Part shown: one piece after another, positions 62,704-64,000 of the stretch | How positions within the stretch are numbered: position 1 is the stretch's first letter | Layout of the letters: every line of letters starts with the position of its first letter | From: Physcomitrium patens | Lineage: Eukaryota > Streptophyta > Bryopsida > Funariales > Funariaceae | NCBI RefSeq assembly: GCF_000002425.4 | Contig: NC_037256.1 | Location: 17,520,586-17,584,585, forward strand | DNA: 64,000 nucleotides | Direction of reading: 5' to 3' | The notes under the pieces: generated by a model | Told to the model about the DNA's origin: nothing | Database searches by the model: none | What the model saw: only the letters and a program-made list of their open reading frames with translations | Position numbers and translations under genes: made by a program

Positions 62704-62737
62704 TGCATTCTCAAGCAAGATAGCATGTAATACGACA
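62704..62737 (+). repeat. 5' LTR of D, last 34 bases
   Basis: Ends in TACGACA. It is the reverse complement of the first bases of the D-family solo LTR at 40939 and matches the end of L at 29830-29865. It is cut from the rest of the LTR (before 44297) by the X solo LTR. Confidence 0.7.
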
Positions 62738-62741
62738 TAAG

Positions 62742-62757
62742 TGGTGAACCCAATGTA
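62742..62757 (+). other. Candidate primer-binding site of D
   Basis: TGGTGAACCCAATG starts four bases after the LTR end. TGG at the start fits a tRNA 3' CCA, but I cannot name the tRNA with confidence. Confidence 0.45.
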
Positions 62758-62779
62758 AAAACGCTTGAAGTAAGAGGTA

Positions 62780-64000
62780 TTGGGATTCGTTTGTTTTTAT
62801 TTTTATTTTATGGAGAATGAGAATAAAAATTTTGAAGGAACTTCAAGTGGAGCTTCTCGTGGGGTTTCTTCTAAAAGACAAAGTATGTACATGGATCCAT
62901 CCATTGCTAGTATATTTCAAGCCTTATCATTATCTATACAGCAGCAACAAAGCAATGATCGCAAAGAAGCTTTAGCAACCAAAGCATTGGAAGCAGTAGT
63001 CAATAAAATTGATTAATTTGATGGAAGGAATATTTCAAAGTATTTAAGATGTTATGTTCAAGAAATGAAATTAAATCGAATTTCCGAGAAGAAGATGGTT
63101 GAATTATTTGGACTTGCCATGATACCGGAAATAAGAGAATATATTACATCAATTATGGAGCATTATGGAAATTTGTAGAAGATTTTTTCACATGCATTAA
63201 AAGACGAATATTTCTTTGAAGACACTGATCATATTACTAAGAAACTATTTCTAAAATGGATTAAGCGGCCTAATAAGAATTTACAAGCAACAGAGCTACT
63301 AAAGGAATTTTAGAGGCAGTATTCTCAATTATCGAAGGTAAAAAAATTGACAATAGAGGTGAATAAGGTTGAATTATTTCTTCAAGCTGTTGATAGAAAA
63401 TTACAAGAGAAATTGAAGTTGCTTCTTGAAGATAAAGAAGAAGATGAAGGATTGACAACAAAGTAGAAAAATGATGAAAATACAGTGGATTTGCTTGCAA
63501 AAAGAGAAAAGAAGAAGGATCGGAGTAATATTCCAAAAGTAGTACAGGCACCTAAAATTCTAGTATATACAACATGACCAACAATGCCTATGGTTCAACC
63601 TTCAACATCTTTATGAAAGAAAAGAGATATGGGGATTGAAGAAATTATATGTGGAATGCGAGATCTTCAAATCAAATTGGCAAGACTTGAAGAAAATACT
63701 TCTACAAATAATTTGAAGAATGTTTCAAAACAAGGGTATGTACAAAGATGTATCTGGTGTGATGACGCTTCACATATTAGGAAGGATTGTAATAAATTTA
63801 ATAATATAATATAGCAAGGAGTTATTTACTAGAAAGATGGAAAGATTGCATTAAAGGATACAGAGGATCTCGTTCAAACCAATTTTGGCAAAGGAAGTAC
63901 AAGAGCATTGATTCAAGGTTATTTAATAGAACATGGAATAGCAACACAAGAAAGTGCAAGTAATGGTGCTAGAATAGATGATGACTTTGGCGGAAGTATA
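62780..64000 (+). mobile_element. D: Ty3-like fossil, gag region, runs off the window
   Basis: Plus strand, same lineage as C. It starts with a leader and an N-terminal gag part rich in Ser and Gln (MENENKNFEGTSSGASRG), then the capsid part from about 63017 (FDGRNISKYL, ELFGLAMIPEIREYI) to about 63470. A zinc-binding CIWCDDASHIRKDC follows at about 63748-63790, then a GKIALKDTEDLVQTNFGKGS-like stretch that in relatives leads into the protease. Pol lies beyond 64000. It is broken at several places but better kept than C. Confidence 0.75.

Noticed and set aside
1-64000. CRISPR array, tRNA or rRNA genes, bacterial-type operons
   Set aside because: No regular spacer arrays, cloverleaf sequences or rRNA stretches were seen; the tRNA-like pieces are only primer-binding sites of retroelements.
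1-64000. Caulimovirus-like (pararetrovirus) insertion
   Set aside because: All RT regions are followed by RNase H and, where kept, integrase, and have LTRs; no movement-protein or coat-protein arrangement was seen.

Overview
The window is plant nuclear heterochromatin with no host gene I can recognise. Almost all of it is fossil Ty3/gypsy-type LTR retrotransposons and solo LTRs, many inserted into one another. It is very AT-rich. The plant assignment rests on chromodomain-bearing Ty3 elements, plant-type primer-binding sites (tRNA-iMet and tRNA-Asp) and an LTR with CCCTAA-like (plant telomere-like) short repeats. A non-seed land plant is possible, because one lineage (C and D here) has a reverse transcriptase/protease style I do not associate with typical angiosperm elements; this is inference.

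Left block (1-30174): an unclassified AT-rich stretch (1-2259), an LTR of orphan family X (2260-3588), then the 3' half of a B-family element (B2, 3589-7418) abutting a minus-strand chromovirus, H. H is the oldest layer and is split. It runs 7419-10631, is interrupted by chromovirus E (10637-22507, duplication ATCTA), resumes for a few bases, is interrupted by a D-family solo LTR (22524-29865, itself holding chromovirus G at 22828-28567), and ends with the rest of its 5' LTR (29866-30174). E in turn holds a B-family solo LTR (12058-12849, duplication ATATC) and minus-strand chromovirus F (15112-20961, duplication GCAAC).

Middle block (30175-43490): a decayed, unidentified coding-like stretch; a truncated E-family copy J (minus, 32321-36143) holding a possible inverted-repeat element K; a fragment of C (minus, gag to RT, 36144-39351); another X LTR piece; and a B-family gag fragment (B3, 40720-43190) split by a D-family solo LTR (40939-42768) that carries about 0.5 kb of telomere-like repeats.

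Right block (43490-64000): the 5' LTR of D, whose gag begins at about 62.78 kb and runs off the window, is split by an X solo LTR (44297-62699). That X LTR is itself split by two nearly complete elements: B (44559-55719, Athila/Tat-like with a tRNA-Asp primer site and an extra 3' reading frame) and chromovirus A (56176-62183, minus, duplication CTTAA). B also holds a second X solo LTR (51162-52440).

By eye, LTR pairs differ by roughly 7% in B, 9% in A and 15-17% in F, and more in E, which agrees with the nesting order. Every copy appears broken. Family letters (A-L, X) are labels used only within this annotation.
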